The notes below the pieces were generated by a model. That model was not told the origin of the DNA. It did not search any database and saw only the letters and a program-made list of their open reading frames with translations. Below are positions 61,626-64,000 of a stretch of 64,000 bases of DNA, one piece after another. Made by a program: the position numbers and the translations under genes. Location of the stretch: NCBI RefSeq assembly GCF_014635205.1, contig NZ_BMCN01000003.1:124001-188000 (forward strand), read 5' to 3'. The stretch is from Jeotgalicoccus aerolatus. GTDB taxonomy: Bacteria > Bacillota > Bacilli > Staphylococcales > Salinicoccaceae. Numbering within the stretch: the first letter of the stretch is position 1; each line of letters starts with the position of its first letter.

Positions 61626-62091
61626 TATATAATCCTCCGTCTATATTTATTATTTTGATAATTGTGCGTGTAGCATCGGTTAGGGCTTGAGTTTCTTCTT
61701 CGGAAAGACCTTGAATGTTTGAGGCGATGATATTTTGAATATTGCTGACGAATTCATCGAGCAGCTCAGCGGCGGCGGGCGTCAATGAAATCAGTTTCGA
61801 ACGGTTGTCGTTCGTCAGTATATTTTTTTCTGTGTGAATCAGTTTTTTTAAACTGAGTTTCCTAAGTGCATGGGCAATCGAACTTTTATGTACGTTCAGT
61901 TCAATGGAGAGTTCTGTTGGAGTAGCCTCTTGTTTCAGGTACAAATATTCTATGATAGCGAGCTGTTCCTTAGAAATATGCATCTTTCGGACTGATTCCG
62001 TCACTTCAGAAAAAATATGTGAATAACCGTAGCCGAAAATCATCGTCAGATTATTTATCGGATCACTATTATCCGTCACGTTAACAGTCAT
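61609..62091 (-). CDS. MarR-family transcriptional regulator
   Basis: The 160-residue winged-helix protein shows ISKEQLAIIEYLYLKQEATP and TELSIELNVHKSSIAHALRKL (recognition helix), then the wing with DNRSKLISLTPAAAELLDEF. It precedes and overlaps the MMPL gene by 17 bp. A palindrome lies upstream of its start at 62124-62143, so it likely represses this operon. The start codon has GGAAAGGA very close by; a GTG five codons in is an alternative. Confidence 0.87.
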   Translation of the reverse strand: MTVNVTDNSDPINNLTMIFGYGYSHIFSEVTESVRKMHISKEQLAIIEYLYLKQEATPTELSIELNVHKSSIAHALRKLSLKKLIHTEKNILTNDNRSKLISLTPAAAELLDEFVSNIQNIIASNIQGLSEEETQALTDATRTIIKIINIDGGLYNEARA

Positions 62092-62123
62092 TCCTTTCCA
62101 TAAGTTTTTTAAGCAAACAAAAG

Positions 62124-62143
62124 TAGTTTAACATGTTCAACTA
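62124..62143. promoter_or_regulatory. Probable MarR operator palindrome
   Basis: TAGTTTAACATGTTCAACTA is a 20-bp inverted repeat with one mismatched pair, centred on ACATGT. It lies 33 bp upstream of the marR start, between divergent genes, and fits the form and size of MarR-family sites. Confidence 0.65.
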
Positions 62144-62239
62144 AATTAGGCAAAAGAAATACTTGAAGTATTTTCTATTATTATATGTATATGTATGATT
62201 GTAAGTGGGTATAAAATTATAAAGGGGTGAATCGGACTG

Positions 62240-63229
62240 ATGTTTCAGTATATTTCGCTTTACAGAAAAAATGCTTCAGGCCAGCATGGTAAGGTAATCG
62301 GCTTTACTATTTTACAATTTATTCTTGCTGTGTTTCTGCCTTCTGCAGTAATTTTTGGTGCAATGATGCTGCCGCTTTTACTGACTATGACTGATATTAG
62401 CGACCAAGCAATTGGAATCAGCACTGCGATTTGGATGCTGATTATGATTATTGTATATATTCTGGTTATGATTTTTGTTATCTATCCAATTTTAATTGGT
62501 ATTTTACGGTATTTTGCCAGCGCCTATAAAGGCCGCGATTTTTCATTTGGCGAGGCGTACAAAGTCTTTAAAAAAGGCAATTATTCAAAACTGGTTAAAA
62601 TTGCATTGCTGGTCATTGTTTTAAACTTCGTACTGTCATTAATTATCGGTTTCATTATTAACATATTAATGACGGTTGTAATGATTCCGTTAATGCCGGT
62701 GGGGCTTATGATGGAAGATCCGAATGCAGCGATGACGGGTGCTTCGGTGGCATTGATTATTACAGCTTTTGTACTGATGTTTATCGTGATGATTATTGCG
62801 TATATCCCGTATATTATTCTCTACATCTACTTTGCAGTCGTATTTATGGTGTATATTGATGAACCGATGATTCCAACTGTGGATAAACTTAAAGTAGCAT
62901 GGGATGTGACGTTTAAATCTGAAGCGAGCATGTTAAAACTGTTCTTCAGCAATTTAATTATGTATATTCTGATGACGGCTGCTATTTTCATTATATTTAT
63001 CGGTGTCGGACTCATCGGCGCTTTCCTGATTGATGCGCCAGCTATGATTGGAGTACTTGCGATTATTGGTATGGTGATTTCAATTATTATCATGATGTAT
63101 ATTGTCTATCTGATCGTAGGTTCTATCGTGGCATACTACTTTGTCGGCCGCGACTCGCTGGACCGGATGAATGAAATGAGAAATAATACTGCACCGCTAT
63201 ATAATAATGAAACAGATGATTTACAGTAA
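62240..63229 (+). CDS. Polytopic membrane protein, function unknown
   Basis: The 329-residue protein has about six long hydrophobic segments separated by short polar loops. One loop, SAYKGRDFSFGEAYKVFKKGNY, resembles the cytoplasmic loop of DUF975/glycerophosphoryl-diester-like membrane domains, but the match is weak. The C-terminus is short and acidic. GGGGTGA precedes the ATG. It is divergent from marR, so the palindrome in between could also affect it. It ends at a strong terminator. Confidence 0.7.
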   Translation: MFQYISLYRKNASGQHGKVIGFTILQFILAVFLPSAVIFGAMMLPLLLTMTDISDQAIGISTAIWMLIMIIVYILVMIFVIYPILIGILRYFASAYKGRDFSFGEAYKVFKKGNYSKLVKIALLVIVLNFVLSLIIGFIINILMTVVMIPLMPVGLMMEDPNAAMTGASVALIITAFVLMFIVMIIAYIPYIILYIYFAVVFMVYIDEPMIPTVDKLKVAWDVTFKSEASMLKLFFSNLIMYILMTAAIFIIFIGVGLIGAFLIDAPAMIGVLAIIGMVISIIIMMYIVYLIVGSIVAYYFVGRDSLDRMNEMRNNTAPLYNNETDDLQ

Positions 63230-63239
63230 TACACGCAAC

Positions 63240-63270
63240 AAAACCGCCGGAAATTTCCGGCGGTTTTTTT
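63240..63270 (+). terminator. Rho-independent terminator
   Basis: AAACCGCCGGAAATTTCCGG continues CGGTTTTTTT: a strong stem and T tract after the membrane protein gene. Confidence 0.93.
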
Positions 63271-63346
63271 AATGGTTTAAATATTTGCATAATTCGAATT
63301 CCGAAGTAAAATTAGTATATACATAAAAAGAATAGTAGGTGAGTGG

Positions 63347-64000
63347 ATGAACGCTGCAGGGAAAGGCATAATTTTTGTCGCAGGTGCATACATAATATGG
63401 GGCGTACTTCCAATATATTGGCGGCAGATTGAAGCTGTGTCGCCGCTCGAGATTATAGCCCATCGTATTTTCTGGTCTTTTATATTTATGGTGCTGTATA
63501 TTTTAGCTACCGGCAGATGGCAGTATTTAAAAACCAATCTGACTTTTATTTTCAGTGATAAGAAGAAGGCGCTGACTTTAGTCGCAGCCTCGATCATCAT
63601 TTCAGCAAACTGGCTGACATATATTTTTGCAGTCAATCAGGGTCATATACTGGAAGCAAGTCTCGGATATTACATCAATCCGTTTGTCAGTATTCTGCTC
63701 GCATTTTTTATTTTAAAAGAGCGATTTTCAAAAGGGGAATGGCTGGCGATTTTTATCGTGTCGCTGGGTGTAATCTATATGGCGATCGGTGTCGGACATA
63801 TTCCATGGCTGGCCATTACTCTGGCAGTTACTTTTGGCGTATACGGTCTGATTAAAAAGACGATAAATCTGGATGCGACTTACGCACTGGCAGTAGAAAC
63901 TGCAGTGCTGGCTCCTTTTGCACTTCTGTATATTTTATACTTGAATGCAACAGGCGCAAATACGCTCGATTTTGGTTTAAATGCCGATACAGCTTTTACT
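63347..64000 (+). CDS. rarD: RarD-type EamA transporter (3' end outside window)
   Basis: The first 218 residues are visible. They show GIIFVAGAYIIWGVLPIYWR, VSPLEIIAHRIFWS, SANWLTYIFAVNQGHILEAS and LGYYINPFVSILLAFFILKE, the RarD signature. RarD proteins have 10 helices in two EamA repeats and about 300 residues; their substrate is not established. TAGGTGAG lies 4 nt before the ATG. The frame remains open to the last base, so the gene continues beyond the window. Confidence 0.88.
   Translation, partial: MNAAGKGIIFVAGAYIIWGVLPIYWRQIEAVSPLEIIAHRIFWSFIFMVLYILATGRWQYLKTNLTFIFSDKKKALTLVAASIIISANWLTYIFAVNQGHILEASLGYYINPFVSILLAFFILKERFSKGEWLAIFIVSLGVIYMAIGVGHIPWLAITLAVTFGVYGLIKKTINLDATYALAVETAVLAPFALLYILYLNATGANTLDFGLNADTAFT

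Overview
The window reads as chromosomal DNA of a low-GC Gram-positive coccus of the family Staphylococcaceae. The evidence is gene content and protein character: a csoR-copA-copZ copper operon, a four-gene opuC osmoprotectant transporter, an FphF-type esterase, pdxS beside a divergent PdxR-type regulator, a TPP riboswitch ahead of tenA, and AGGAGG-type ribosome binding sites with frequent TTG/GTG starts. Very acidic small lipoproteins and opuC hint at a salt-tolerant genus (Jeotgalicoccus, Salinicoccus or similar). The genus is a guess.

Positions 1-9.6 kb are visibly AT-richer than the rest and look like an accessory island. They hold the C-terminal part of a DUF3427-type helicase, a tight three-gene operon (a GHKL/MutL-like ATPase and two unrecognised proteins, each overlapping the next by 11 bp), a convergent DUF262/DUF1524 GmrSD-like nuclease, and a YfcC-type transporter with an M20 peptidase. 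The ATPase operon is the best candidate for an undescribed defence system.

From 9.7 to 24 kb the composition becomes more balanced. This part holds a BenE-type transporter, a lipid kinase, tRNA-Thr(GGT), stress and small membrane proteins, a beta-lactamase-fold protein, TPP riboswitch-tenA, and an apparent LysR regulon. The regulon comprises aminotransferase+RidA on one side and DAACS symporter+class V aminotransferase on the other, with paired ATAC-type palindromes in both promoter regions. Next come two acidic lipoproteins, a phosphoesterase and a NERD-domain gene split by a 7-G tract.

From 24 to 43 kb lie a 42-bp minisatellite, thioesterase, FAH-family and MOSC enzymes, esterase, opuCABCD, an AEC transporter, a DsbA-like protein, a membrane-anchored HEXXH metalloprotease, aminotransferases, a TRAP transporter operon with cupin and hydratase, pdxS without pdxT, pdxR and ilvE.

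From 43 to 64 kb lie an OYE-type oxidoreductase, an AbgT transporter with an M20D amidohydrolase, the copper operon, a CNNM/CorC protein, a second phosphoesterase, a cluster of NSAR/OSBS-like racemase + YfcC transporter + M20D deacylase, a general-stress SDR, a 41-bp minisatellite, small membrane proteins, a MarR-MMPL pair, a polytopic membrane protein and a truncated rarD. Recurrent themes are transporter-M20 hydrolase pairs (three loci) and intergenic tandem arrays with palindromic cores between convergent genes (two loci).
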